Below, piece after piece: positions 46,558-54,978 of a DNA stretch of 64,000 nt. Under the pieces are notes generated by a model. It had not been told where the DNA came from. It did no database searches and saw only the letters and a list, made by a program, of their open reading frames with translations. The DNA comes from Agrobacterium genomosp. 13 str. CFBP 6927. GTDB taxonomy: Bacteria > Pseudomonadota > Alphaproteobacteria > Rhizobiales > Rhizobiaceae. Within the stretch, counting starts at the first letter, position 1. Every line of letters begins with the position of its first letter. The stretch covers positions 159,850-223,849 of the forward strand of contig LT009756.1 of NCBI GenBank assembly GCA_900012615.1. Reading direction: 5' to 3'. The position numbers and the translations under genes are program-made.

Positions 46558-47760
46558 TCAGATCGACGCCGCATCCGAAAAACGGCGGCTGACCGTGAAG
46601 CTCTTTTCGATATCGGGATGTAGCTCCATGCCGAGGCCGGCGCCCGGCGGGACGGTAATCATGCCGTTTTTCACTTCCGGCAATGCGGTGACGAGATCGC
46701 GATACCAGGTCTTGTAGAAGGCGCGCACGCTTTCCTGCACCAGTGCATTCGGCGCGTTTAGCGACAGGTGCGTGGAGGCGCAGAGGACCACAGGGCCGGT
46801 GCAATCATGCGGCGCGACGGGCAGATGCCAGGCTTCCGCCATCGAGGCGATCTTGCGCGCCTCGGAGAGCCCGCCGCACCAGCTGATGTCAAGCATCACC
46901 ACGCCGGCAGCGCCCGTTTCCAGCAGATCGCGGAAAGCCCAGCGGGAACCCAGCGTTTCCGATGCGGAAATAGGAGCCGGCGAAACGGCGGCATACCGCG
47001 TCAGGCTGGAAAGGCTGTCCATCTTGATCGGGTCTTCATGCCAGAAGGTCTGGTAGGGGGTGAGCGCCTTGGCGATCTGCATGGCGGGCAGAAGCTGCCA
47101 CATGGAGTGAAACTCCACCATGATATCCATCTTGTCACCCACGGCCTTGCGGATTTTCTCAAATGGCTCGAGCGCGCTTTTCAGGTCCGGCATAGAGATA
47201 TATTGCCCGCGCGTCTTTTCCGCCGCCGCGTCGAAAGGCCAGATCTTCATGGCGGTGATGCCGTCTTCCAGAAGAGAATGGGCAAGCTCGTCGGCCCGGT
47301 GCAGGAAGCCATTCAGGTCGTCATAGTCCTTGCCGCCGGAGAGGCCATAATTGGCCGTCTGCTGGCCGGTCGCCTTCTTGATATATTCCGTGCCCGCGCA
47401 GGTATTGTAGGTACGGATTTCCTTACGGCTGAAACCGCCGAGCAATTGGGCGATAGGCTGGTTGGTTGCCTTGCCGAAAATATCCCACAGCGCGATATCG
47501 AAGGCCGAGTTGCCGCGCACTTCCGCGCCCGATGAACGGAAGCCGAGATAACCGACGAGGTCCTGCGCCAGAAGGTCGATCTGCAGCGGATCGCGGCCGA
47601 TCACGCGGGGTGCGATATATTCATGCACATAGGTTTCCACCGTCTCGGCGCCGTAGAAGGTTTCGCCAAGCCCGGTGATGCCTTCGTCGGTGTGGACCAG
47701 AACCCAGAGCAGGTTTGCCCGTTCCGCCACGCGGACGGTTTCGAGTTTCGTAATTTTCAT
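46558..47760 (-). CDS. Mandelate racemase/muconate lactonizing enzyme family protein
   Basis: 400 aa, ribosome site GGAGGAGACACTTC. Enolase-superfamily enzyme: N-terminal capping domain, then a beta/alpha barrel. Putative Mg ligands are Glu in IMVEFHSMW, Glu in FWHEDPIKMD and Glu in ISASETLGSRW. The His-Asp dyad of the mandelate racemase subgroup is present (His in PVAPHDCTGPV, Asp in VMLDISWCGG). It should abstract the alpha proton of a sugar acid. Controlled by the adjacent GntR regulator. The exact substrate is not deducible. Confidence 0.9.
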   Translation of the reverse strand: MKITKLETVRVAERANLLWVLVHTDEGITGLGETFYGAETVETYVHEYIAPRVIGRDPLQIDLLAQDLVGYLGFRSSGAEVRGNSAFDIALWDIFGKATNQPIAQLLGGFSRKEIRTYNTCAGTEYIKKATGQQTANYGLSGGKDYDDLNGFLHRADELAHSLLEDGITAMKIWPFDAAAEKTRGQYISMPDLKSALEPFEKIRKAVGDKMDIMVEFHSMWQLLPAMQIAKALTPYQTFWHEDPIKMDSLSSLTRYAAVSPAPISASETLGSRWAFRDLLETGAAGVVMLDISWCGGLSEARKIASMAEAWHLPVAPHDCTGPVVLCASTHLSLNAPNALVQESVRAFYKTWYRDLVTALPEVKNGMITVPPGAGLGMELHPDIEKSFTVSRRFSDAASI

Positions 47761-47814
47761 GAAGTGTCTCCTCCAGAGGCAGGTCGTGTTCCGTCTGGAA
47801 CTGCGTTGAAAAAA

Positions 47815-48522
47815 TCAGGCGATGCCGGCGGCCAGAAGCGCATGCACGCTTTCATCGAAATGCCGCGCCATCAGCGTTGAGGCCGTTTGCGGGTCGCCCG
47901 CCGCAATGGCCTGTCCGATGGCGACGTGAAGTTCACCTGCGGCATGGCGCTGCGCGTCGGATGTGCGGCTCTTCCAGCCGATCGGCCAGGTCTGGCGCGT
48001 CACATTCTGGAAGGCGCCGAGAATGAGTTCGAAAACCGGGTTCTTGGAGGCTCTGGCAACGGCAAGGTGAAAGGCAAGGTCGTGTTCCATCACCTTGTCA
48101 TTGTCGCCGAAATCCCGCTCCATATTATTGGCGTGGTCGAGAATGGTGAGCGCTTCAGCATCCGTTCTCCGCAGCGCCGCGAGCGTCACGGTTCTGACTT
48201 CGATGGTGCGGCGCACGTCATAAATCTGCTGGATGTTGATCTGCTCGGTGTGAATGCCGTGTTCGAACATCAGCGACATCGCACCATGATCCAGCGTCGC
48301 CACCGTAGCCCGCTTGCCGGCGCTGACATCGATCAGCCGCATGGCCGACAGGGACCGGAAGGCCTCGCGAACGACAGTGCGGGAAACACCGAGTTGCTGC
48401 GACAGCGATAGTTCGCTCGGCAGTTTCGCACCGGGGGCAAGTTCATTTTCCCGGATGTGGCGGGTTATCGCACCGATCGTGCTGCTGACGAGACCGGTTT
48501 CATGGGAAATGGCGTTATACAT
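47815..48522 (-). CDS. GntR/FadR family transcriptional regulator (FCD domain)
   Basis: 235 aa from ATG 48522, with GGAGGAAAA upstream. The N-terminal winged HTH (LAPGAKLPSELSLSQQLGVS, then RTVVREAFRSLSAMRLIDVS) is joined to a C-terminal FCD ligand-binding domain with an Asp/His metal site (MEHDLAFHLAVARAS). These regulators respond to sugar acids or related carboxylates, which fits the neighbouring enolase-superfamily enzyme 54 bp downstream. Probably autoregulated via the palindrome just upstream. Confidence 0.93.
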   Translation of the reverse strand: MYNAISHETGLVSSTIGAITRHIRENELAPGAKLPSELSLSQQLGVSRTVVREAFRSLSAMRLIDVSAGKRATVATLDHGAMSLMFEHGIHTEQINIQQIYDVRRTIEVRTVTLAALRRTDAEALTILDHANNMERDFGDNDKVMEHDLAFHLAVARASKNPVFELILGAFQNVTRQTWPIGWKSRTSDAQRHAAGELHVAIGQAIAAGDPQTASTLMARHFDESVHALLAAGIA

Positions 48523-48531
48523 TTTTCCTCC

Positions 48532-48548
48532 AACCTGTAGTACAGGTT
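48532..48548. promoter_or_regulatory. Perfect palindromic GntR operator
   Basis: AACCTGTA-G-TACAGGTT is a perfect 17-bp inverted repeat, 10 bp upstream of the GntR start codon. The CTGTAGTACAG core is of the type bound by FCD-subfamily GntR regulators. Confidence 0.8.
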
Positions 48549-48618
48549 TATGGAAAATTGCTTACAGGATTTTTTTCAAGGAAACAAGCGCGATTGCGGT
48601 CCAGAACGCAGTGCAAGC

Positions 48619-49119
48619 CTATTCTTCGAAGTCCCGCAAAAACCGTTTCAAAAGCCGGTTCAGCGTTGTTCGTTCCTCTTCACTGAGAGGGGCGACCAGC
48701 CGTTGCTGGTTTTCGACATGGGCGCTGACGGCGTCCTCGACAATGGTAAGGCCTCGTTCCGTCAATGATATCAGCACGCTGCGCCGGTCCTGCGGGTTGT
48801 GGATGCGCTCCACCAGCCCGGCTTTTTCCAGCTGGTCGATCCGGTTGGTCATGGTGCCGGAACTCACCATCGTCATCGCCAGCAAGTCGCCCGGGGAGAG
48901 CCGGTATGGCGAGCCTGCGCGCCGCAATGTCGCCAGCACATCAAAAGCGGAAGACGAAAGGCCGTGTTTCAGCAGCACCGCCTCCACCTCGCGGCCGAGA
49001 TGCGTGGTGAGCCGGTTCAAGCGCCCGAGCAGCCCCATCGGGCCGACATCGAGATCGGGTCTTTCCCTGCGCCATTGCGCCAGAATGTGATCGACATGAT
49101 CAAGCGGTTCTTTGCTCAT
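48619..49119 (-). CDS. MarR family transcriptional regulator
   Basis: 166 aa. Winged-helix MarR fold: LSSSAFDVLATLRRAGSPYR, then LSPGDLLAMTMVSSGTMTNR and the wing IHNPQDRRSVLISLTERGL. It diverges from an EamA-type transporter and probably represses it, binding the palindrome between them. The C-terminus ends in a dimerisation helix (TTLNRLLKRFLRDFEE). Confidence 0.92.
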   Translation of the reverse strand: MSKEPLDHVDHILAQWRRERPDLDVGPMGLLGRLNRLTTHLGREVEAVLLKHGLSSSAFDVLATLRRAGSPYRLSPGDLLAMTMVSSGTMTNRIDQLEKAGLVERIHNPQDRRSVLISLTERGLTIVEDAVSAHVENQQRLVAPLSEEERTTLNRLLKRFLRDFEE

Positions 49120-49139
49120 GACAAAGGCATAGCAATTGA

Positions 49140-49157
49140 TATCTTGACGTCAAGATA
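49140..49157. promoter_or_regulatory. MarR operator palindrome
   Basis: TATCTTGACGTCAAGATA is a perfect 18-bp palindrome (TATCTTGAC/GTCAAGATA), of the TATCTTGA-N2-TCAAGATA type bound by many MarR proteins. A degenerate second copy (14 of 18 matching) lies at 49177-49194, just before the transporter start. Confidence 0.85.
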
Positions 49158-49200
49158 AAATCGGCTAGATTGCATTTATCTTGATGTAGAGATTCTTGAA

Positions 49201-50064
49201 ATGAAGAAAAATACCACCTATGCAGCCGACGTGCTGGTAACTGCACTTGCCCCCGCCATCTGGGGAAGCACCTATTTCGTCACGACCGAATTTTTGCCGC
49301 AGGGATATCCATTCCATGTTGCCATGCTGCGCGCGTTGCCGGCCGGTATCCTGCTGCTGCTTCTCGTCCGAAAGCTCCCGCAGGGCGTCTGGTGGCCGCG
49401 CAGCTTTGCTCTCGGCGCGCTGAATTTCTCATTCTTCTGGGCGATGCTTTTCGTTTCTGCCTACCGGCTGCCGGGGGGAGTCGCGGCGACGGTAGGCGCG
49501 GTTCAGCCCCTGATCGTGATTGGTCTCTCCCGGCTGTTTCTCACCACGCCGGTTCGACCGCTCGCCATCGCCGCCGGTCTTTTGGGCATTATGGGCGTCG
49601 CGCTTCTGGTCCTGGCGCCGGGTGCTGCGCTCGATAGTGTCGGCGTGGCCGCGGGTCTTGCCGGTGCCGTATCCATGGCGTTCGGAACCGTGCTGACCCG
49701 CAAATGGCGGCCGCCGGTTTCGAACCTCACCTTCACCGCCTGGCAATTGACGGCGGGTGGCATTCTGCTCCTGCCGGTCGCATATTTCCTGGAACCGGCC
49801 CTGCCTGCACCGACCACGGCCAATATTCTCGGCATGGCCTATCTGGGTCTCATCGGTGCCGCCTTGACCTATTTTCTGTGGTTTCGCGGCCTTGCCCGCA
49901 TTGAACCCTCGGCTGCCGCATCGCTCGGTTTTCTAAGTCCGGTCGTTGCAACCCTGCTCGGCTGGCTGGCGCTTGGCCAAAGCCTCACGCCAGCGCAGAT
50001 CGTCGGGTTCGTCGCGGTGCTCTTCAGCATCTGGCTCAGTCAGCGCAGCCAGTTGCCGAGATAG
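49201..50064 (+). CDS. EamA/DMT family transporter
   Basis: 287 aa with ten predicted membrane helices in two EamA repeats: LVTALAPAIWGSTYFVTTEF at the start and YLGLIGAALTYFLWFRGLAR in the second half. It matches YdcZ/RhaT-like metabolite exporters. Divergent from MarR, so drug- or metabolite-inducible export is likely. The substrate is unknown. The M29 aminopeptidase gene converges on its end (7-bp gap). Confidence 0.9.
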   Translation: MKKNTTYAADVLVTALAPAIWGSTYFVTTEFLPQGYPFHVAMLRALPAGILLLLLVRKLPQGVWWPRSFALGALNFSFFWAMLFVSAYRLPGGVAATVGAVQPLIVIGLSRLFLTTPVRPLAIAAGLLGIMGVALLVLAPGAALDSVGVAAGLAGAVSMAFGTVLTRKWRPPVSNLTFTAWQLTAGGILLLPVAYFLEPALPAPTTANILGMAYLGLIGAALTYFLWFRGLARIEPSAAASLGFLSPVVATLLGWLALGQSLTPAQIVGFVAVLFSIWLSQRSQLPR

Positions 50065-50071
50065 ACTTTTA

Positions 50072-51310
50072 TCAGGCCCATTCGCCCTTGCGCATAACGG
50101 GAACCGTGGAGCCGTCCGGCTTCACGCCATCGATATCCACCTTGTTGGAACCGATCATCCAGTCGATGTGGATCAGGCTGGAATTGCCGCCCTGCGCCTT
50201 GATCTGATCCTGCGACAGCGAAGCGCCATCGAGGAAGCATTTCGAATAGCATTGTCCGAGCGCAATGTGGCAGGAGGCATTTTCGTCGAACAGCGTGTTG
50301 TAAAACAGGATGCCGCTTGCCGAGATCGGCGAGGAATGCGGCACAAGCGCCACTTCGCCCAGGCGCCGGGCGCCCTCATCGGTATCCAGCACCTTGTTCA
50401 GCACGGCTTCGCCCTTCGAAGCCTTGGCCTCCACGATGCGGCCGGCCTCGAACTTCACCTGAATATTGTCGATCAGCGTTCCCTGATGCGACAGCGGCTT
50501 CGTGCTGGACACGTAACCATCCACGCGCAGCGCATGCGGCGTGGTGAACACTTCTTCCGTCGGAATGTTCGGGTTGCAGGTCACGCCGTTCTTGGCGGTG
50601 GAAGCGCCGCCGTGCCATTCATGGCCATCCGCCAGTCCGATCTTCACATCCGTGCCGGGGCCGGTGAAATGCAGCGATGCGAAGCGTTCGCCGTTCAGCC
50701 ATGCCGAACGTTTGGCGAGATTGGCGTTATGCTCCGCCCACGCAGCGACCGGATCGGCCAGATCCACCCGCGAGGCGGCGAAGATGGCGTCGGCAAGTCT
50801 GCGCACCGCTTCGTCTTCCGTCACATCAGGAAAGACCTGCTTTGCCCAGGAGGGGTTGGGATAGGAAATGATGTTCCAGTTGATATCGAAATTGGAAATC
50901 TTCTCCAGTGCCGGCTTGTAGGCGGTAGAGTTGGCCTTGTTGGCGCGCGCCACCTTGGCGGGGTCCTGCTCGGCCAGCAGCATGGGGTTGTCGCCGGCAA
51001 TCGCCAGCCGCGCTGCGCCATTGGCATAGGCCTTCGCCATGCCCTCATAGAGCCAGCCGGAAGCCCGGTCGAAATTGGTGTCGCTGGCGTGGCGATAACG
51101 GGAAAGTGTGGTTTCCTCGTCGGAATAGAAGGTGGTGACCAGTCCACCGCCGGCAAGATAAGCGTGTTTTGTCAAAAGCCGAACCAGCGGCAGGGCTGCC
51201 AGCGGAGCAGTGATCACCAGATCCTGATCTTTCTGCAATTGCAGGCCGACTTTGACGGCGACTTCGGCCAGTTTTTCGAGTTTGACGGGATCGATGGGAG
51301 AAACGGTCAT
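50072..51310 (-). CDS. M29 family aminopeptidase
   Basis: 412 aa from the ATG at 51310 (AAGGCAGATC upstream), usual for thermophilic-aminopeptidase-like M29 enzymes. Cytoplasmic metallopeptidase. The family wording is clear: GVTCNPNIPTEEVFTTPHAL, GTLIDNIQVKFEAGRIVEAK, FYNTLFDENASCHIALGQCY and LIHIDWMIGSNKVDIDGVKP; these supply the Glu/His/Tyr/Asp metal-binding residues. It releases N-terminal amino acids. It is a single-gene unit. Confidence 0.95.
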   Translation of the reverse strand: MTVSPIDPVKLEKLAEVAVKVGLQLQKDQDLVITAPLAALPLVRLLTKHAYLAGGGLVTTFYSDEETTLSRYRHASDTNFDRASGWLYEGMAKAYANGAARLAIAGDNPMLLAEQDPAKVARANKANSTAYKPALEKISNFDINWNIISYPNPSWAKQVFPDVTEDEAVRRLADAIFAASRVDLADPVAAWAEHNANLAKRSAWLNGERFASLHFTGPGTDVKIGLADGHEWHGGASTAKNGVTCNPNIPTEEVFTTPHALRVDGYVSSTKPLSHQGTLIDNIQVKFEAGRIVEAKASKGEAVLNKVLDTDEGARRLGEVALVPHSSPISASGILFYNTLFDENASCHIALGQCYSKCFLDGASLSQDQIKAQGGNSSLIHIDWMIGSNKVDIDGVKPDGSTVPVMRKGEWA

Positions 51311-51398
51311 GATCTGCCTTCGCATATTTCAATTGGAGGCGCCGACCATAGCCCATTCCTTTCGAAAGCCAAATGCTTTCAAAAGCTGGATTGAAACC

Positions 51399-51875
51399 TC
51401 AGTCGGCCACCAGTGGCGCAATGATGGCCTTTAGTGCCATCTGAGCGTCGCGGGGTGAAAGCCGCACCTGCAAGCCTCGCTGTCCGCCATTCATGTACAC
51501 ATAATCATGCGCCATCGCCTCAGCCTCGATGGCCGTCGGCACCTGTTTCTTCTGCCCGAAAGGGCTGATGCCGCCAACATGATAACCCGTGGCGCGTTCC
51601 GCATCGGCCGGTTTCATCATGCTGGCAGATTTGCCGCCGAAAGCGGCGGCGAGCTTCTTCATGCTCACCTCGCGATCGGACGGGACAACGACGCAGATCG
51701 GCTTGCCGTCCAGCTCAGCCATCAGCGTTTTCAACACCAGATGCGGCGGTTCGCCGATCGCCTCAGCCGCCTGCAGGCCGATCCTGTCGGCATTTGGATC
51801 GTAGTCATAGCTGACGGTGGTGAAGGCGACGCCAGCCTTGGCCAGCATTTGGGTAGCGCGGGTCGTTTTGGACAT
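51399..51875 (-). CDS. ybaK: Cys-tRNA(Pro)/Cys-tRNA deacylase, YbaK type
   Basis: 158 aa. YbaK/EbsC family: MSKTTRATQMLAKAGVAFTT, LVLKTLMAELDGKPICVVVP, DREVSMKKLAAAFGGKSASM and the GYHVGGISPFGQKK motif. These free-standing editing domains hydrolyse misacylated tRNA(Pro) carrying Cys. It lies 12 bp after the ArsC-like gene, so probably in an operon with it. Confidence 0.92.
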   Translation of the reverse strand: MSKTTRATQMLAKAGVAFTTVSYDYDPNADRIGLQAAEAIGEPPHLVLKTLMAELDGKPICVVVPSDREVSMKKLAAAFGGKSASMMKPADAERATGYHVGGISPFGQKKQVPTAIEAEAMAHDYVYMNGGQRGLQVRLSPRDAQMALKAIIAPLVAD

Positions 51876-51887
51876 TGGGAACGACGT

Positions 51888-52235
51888 TCAGGCAAAGAGG
51901 GTCTGGTAGGTTTCCGGTTTGAAGCCGACGGTGATCTTGCCCTTCGCTTCCAGCACGGGGCGCTTGATCATCGAGGGCTGCTCCAGCATCAGCCCGATGG
52001 CCTTTTCGCGGTCAAGATCAGCTTTCTGGCCGTCATTCAGTTTCTTGAAGGTCGTGCCCGCCCTATTAAGAACCGTTTCCCAGCCTGCGGCATCACACCA
52101 TGTTTCGAGATGGGCGCGGTCAATGCCGGTCGCTTTATAGTCATGGAAAGAATAGTCGACGCCATTGGTTTCCAGCCAGCTTCTGGCCTTCTTCATCGTG
52201 TCGCAGTTCTTGATGCCGTAAATCGTGATCGTCAT
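51888..52235 (-). CDS. ArsC/Spx-like reductase family protein (YffB-like)
   Basis: 115 aa. Thioredoxin-fold ArsC family: YGIKNCDTMKKARSWLETNG has the N-terminal Cys (NCDT), and the rest matches the Spx/MgsR/YffB branch (SFHDYKATGIDRAHLETWCD). The C-terminal SMIKRPVLEAKGKITVGF carries the conserved Arg-Pro loop. The true arsenate-reductase CX5R site is missing, so it is more likely a glutathione-linked or regulatory member. Upstream of ybaK. Confidence 0.88.
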   Translation of the reverse strand: MTITIYGIKNCDTMKKARSWLETNGVDYSFHDYKATGIDRAHLETWCDAAGWETVLNRAGTTFKKLNDGQKADLDREKAIGLMLEQPSMIKRPVLEAKGKITVGFKPETYQTLFA

Positions 52236-52468
52236 GCTGCCAGCCTCTTTGTCTTCAAGCTCTCCGGCATAACAAAATATACGCCTTATTCAACCGTCCG
52301 CTGAAGTGCCCTGCCTCGTTTGAGAACTGCGGCACCCAAGCAATGCAAAATCGCAATGGCTGATATCCAAACGAGCGCGAGCAAAGCTGCATGGCTTCCC
52401 TGCTACATCATGAGTTGTAGAACTGGCCCGAAATGCCCATTATCTGGGCATCAAAGATGGAGAGAAAA

Positions 52469-52637
52469 ATGCGTCAGGTTGCAAAGACATCGCGTAACTT
52501 CTTCGGCGAAACTTTTCGCCGTTCTGGGTGCAGCACTTTCGGTTTCGGCCGCTGTTCGCGCACACCGCAAGCCGGCCCGCGCCGACCTCGAAGCCCTCGG
52601 CATCGACGGCAAGGCTTTCGACAAGGTTCAGCTCTAA
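52469..52637 (+). pseudogene. Small helical protein gene with single-base frameshift
   Basis: ATG 52469, preceded by GATGGAGAGAAAA, begins MRQVAKTSRNFF and would continue into an unrelated Arg-rich frame. The other frame, open from about 52500, reads AKLFAVLGAALSVSAAVRAH and then RKPARADLEALGIDGKAFDK to the stop at 52635-52637. Dropping one T near 52501 joins them into one 55-residue protein resembling small rhizobial DUF1127-like proteins. A palindrome (52433-52451, 7-bp arms) precedes it. It may be a sequencing error or true decay. Confidence 0.55.
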
Positions 52638-52842
52638 GCTGGTTATCATTTGTAGCGAGGCGGCACCGCCTCGCTTGCGCTCGGGGTCGAAATCCATGCC
52701 GGTTTCGACGGGCGAGGTGGATGCGTCGCCGATGGCTCAAAAGGCATTCCGTATTCACACAGGAAGGTTGCCCCGTAGTCCTCGGAGGACAGATGCGGGA
52801 TAAATTGTCAGCACGGGATTGTTGCGCCGCTTTGAGTGCACG

Positions 52843-53559
52843 TCATCGAGATGCTGCACTCTGTTTCGGCCGCTTCGACGGGCCGATCACTTTTTCCGAT
52901 AAATATAACTGGCTCTCAGGCCGCTCATAACGATCCGCCTTCGCTGAAAGCGCAAAGCGTGCCAGCAGCTCGTGCCTTGTTTCGCCATTATGGCTGAAGA
53001 CAAGTTCGAAATTGCCCGCCAGCCAGCTATAGGGTTTACCGGCGGGCATAAGCTCAATCTTCCCGCAGCCATAGATCATGGTGAGATGCGGCGTAAAAGA
53101 TGATGCCGTAACAAAGGGAAGATTTGCCCGCCAAAGGGCGCGTTGCAATATCTTCACGAGAGCCTTGATTTCCGGCATGTCGCGGCTGCTTCGCAGCACC
53201 AGACTATTGCGATTACCAAAAAGCGACGTTTCTTCGAAAGTGATAGGAACGGGCCGAGCATTGATTTCCCCCAGCGCCGCCTTCAGCCTGTTTATCAGCC
53301 CGTGAGGCACAGTCTCGAAACATCCGATACAGAGCAGCGTGATATGCAGAAGCTCCGCCGGATAGGCTGCACGCCTTGTCCGTCCTTCCGCATACTGTGA
53401 AGCATCGGCAAAGATTCTATCGGCCACGACTGCCGGCGGCTTCAACAATAAGAGAAGCTTGCTGCGAAATCGCGGATTAAGGCGCTGTATTTTTGGCGTC
53501 TCCAGCCCTTCAAAGAAAAGCTGCCTTACACCTCCCTTATCCGTCAACTCGAAACCCAT
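52843..53559 (-). CDS. 2'-5' RNA ligase/phosphodiesterase family protein
   Basis: 238 aa from the ATG at 53559, preceded by GGAGCATCGTC. It carries two HxTx signatures: HITLLCIG (about residue 87) and HLTMIYGC (about residue 157). These mark the LigT/CPDase fold. Such enzymes open or form 2',5'- and 2',3'-cyclic phosphate RNA linkages. A long N-terminal extension and C-terminal basic tail are unusual but not diagnostic. Single gene. Confidence 0.88.
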   Translation of the reverse strand: MGFELTDKGGVRQLFFEGLETPKIQRLNPRFRSKLLLLLKPPAVVADRIFADASQYAEGRTRRAAYPAELLHITLLCIGCFETVPHGLINRLKAALGEINARPVPITFEETSLFGNRNSLVLRSSRDMPEIKALVKILQRALWRANLPFVTASSFTPHLTMIYGCGKIELMPAGKPYSWLAGNFELVFSHNGETRHELLARFALSAKADRYERPESQLYLSEKVIGPSKRPKQSAASR

Positions 53560-53701
53560 GACGATGCTCCACGGCTTTTGCCAAGGCCGCGATATTATCA
53601 TTGCCAGAAGAAATTAAAAGAACAAAAAGAGAACAATTGTCTTCCCGACAGGCAGGGGGAATTCCAGAAAATAACAGCATGGTGCATTTAGTTGACAATC
53701 T

Positions 53702-53719
53702 ACCTACTAGTTGGTAGGT
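53702..53719. promoter_or_regulatory. TetR operator palindrome
   Basis: ACCTAC and GTAGGT (53702-53707 and 53714-53719) frame a 6-bp centre, with TTGACA (-35 candidate) at 53692-53697. The site lies 7 bp before the TetR start, so binding would repress its own promoter. The ACCTACTAGTTGGTAGGT form is common for AcrR-like TetR regulators. Confidence 0.75.
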
Positions 53720-53726
53720 GATAAAT

Positions 53727-54305
53727 ATGAAAAACCCACAAACCAAGGCCGATGAGATTCTTCGTTGCGCGCGTATCCTGATTGTAAGCGGCGGCTACAA
53801 CAGTTTCAGCTACGCCGATATTTCCAGCGTGGTCGGCATTCGCAATGCCAGCATTCACCACCATTTCCCGAGCAAGTCAGACCTAGTCCGCAAACTGGTC
53901 GGGCAGTACAGGCAGGAAGCTGCAGCCGGGCTCGCCGAGCTGGAGCGAAACATTTCTGATCCGCTCGAACAGCTTCGCGCTTATATTGGCTATTGGGAAG
54001 GCTGTATCGCTGATGCGACCCACCCCTTCTGTGTCTGCGCTCTGCTTGCCACTGAAATACCGGTCCTTCCCGAATCTGTGGTTCTTGAAGTGCGTGCGCA
54101 TTTTCAAAGCCTCTCGGACTGGCTCGCCGCCGTGCTGGAGCGCGGGGCTGCGCAAGGGCGCCTTGTGCTGACAGGAACAGCGCGCACCAATGCCGAAATG
54201 TTCATGGCCACCGTGCATGGCGCAATGCTCTCGGCCCGTGCCCACGGTGATGCTGCAGCCTTTGGCGCGATAACCCGTCCCATGCTGGAGCGCATCACCG
54301 CTTGA
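53727..54305 (+). CDS. TetR family transcriptional regulator
   Basis: 192 aa from ATG 53727 (an in-frame GTG lies 9 bp upstream). The N-terminal HTH is clear (ADEILRCARILIVSGGYNSF, then IRNASIHHHFPSKSDLVRKL, the TetR recognition helix), followed by a C-terminal ligand domain with FCVCALLATEIPVL. Autoregulation through the palindrome at 53702 is likely. The next gene, a four-helix membrane protein 146 bp downstream, may be its target. Confidence 0.92.
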   Translation: MKNPQTKADEILRCARILIVSGGYNSFSYADISSVVGIRNASIHHHFPSKSDLVRKLVGQYRQEAAAGLAELERNISDPLEQLRAYIGYWEGCIADATHPFCVCALLATEIPVLPESVVLEVRAHFQSLSDWLAAVLERGAAQGRLVLTGTARTNAEMFMATVHGAMLSARAHGDAAAFGAITRPMLERITA

Positions 54306-54451
54306 AAATGAAACGTCGCGAGGGAGGTGAATGCATGACCTGAGCGACATCCCGACCCGATAAATAGACAGCATTACGCTTCCAGATCAGTCGTCAACAG
54401 TCTGCTTCCCCGGGCCGTCATCGCCCCTGTGGAAGAGAAAGGCAATCTCTC

Positions 54452-54940
54452 ATGTTCGGAATTTCTCCGCTTGGCTGGGTCCACACGCTCGGCAGCCTGC
54501 CCGCCATTCCCGTGGCCACTTACATGTTTGCCCGTCACGGTCGGATCGTTCCGCGATCCAGGCCGGGTGCAATCTATTTTGTGTCAATGCTGATTGGCGC
54601 TGCGACGGCCTTCCTCGTGGCGCATCAGCCGGTCAGCTATGCCATCGGCGCGCTGACCATCCTGTTCCTGCTCGCAGGTTACGGAATTGAACGCATTCTC
54701 GGCTCAACGTGCATCGCCAGATATATAGAAACCATCTGTCTGAGCGTGAGCGCATTTCTCCTGATGGTACCGACGGCGACCGAGACCCTGCGTCGTGTTC
54801 CGAATGGTCATCCCTTTGTTGCCGATTTAAAATCGCCGCTGCTTCTCGGCGTTCAGGGCGGGTTGCTGGCGATCCTCGTCGTCGGCCTGACCGCCCAGAT
54901 CATCTACCTCGCAAGACAAAACAGAAACGCCGCGAGCTAG
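54452..54940 (+). CDS. Multipass membrane protein, unknown family
   Basis: 162 aa with four clear membrane helices (SPLGWVHTLGSLPAIPVATY, PGAIYFVSMLIGAATAFLVA, AIGALTILFLLAGYGIERIL, LLLGVQGGLLAILVVGLTAQ) and short loops. Ribosome site GAGAAAGGCAATC. It follows the TetR gene and could be controlled by it. I do not recognise the family; the size resembles small DUF2306/DoxX-like proteins, but the sequence is not convincing. Confidence 0.75.
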   Translation: MFGISPLGWVHTLGSLPAIPVATYMFARHGRIVPRSRPGAIYFVSMLIGAATAFLVAHQPVSYAIGALTILFLLAGYGIERILGSTCIARYIETICLSVSAFLLMVPTATETLRRVPNGHPFVADLKSPLLLGVQGGLLAILVVGLTAQIIYLARQNRNAAS

Positions 54941-54949
54941 TCGCGGCGT
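54927..54949. terminator. GC-rich stem-loop at gene end
   Basis: ACGCCGCGA, loop GCTAG, then TCGCGGCGT pair perfectly over 9 bp. It overlaps the end of the membrane-protein gene (stop at 54938-54940, in the loop) and has no T-run, so termination is plausible but not certain. Confidence 0.5.
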
Positions 54950-54978
54950 CATCGTCTAAGCTATGCCTATTGTAGGCG

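Noticed and set aside
51888..52235. Arsenate reductase (arsC)
   Set aside because: The CX5R catalytic loop is missing and no ars genes are adjacent; it fits the YffB/Spx-like branch better.
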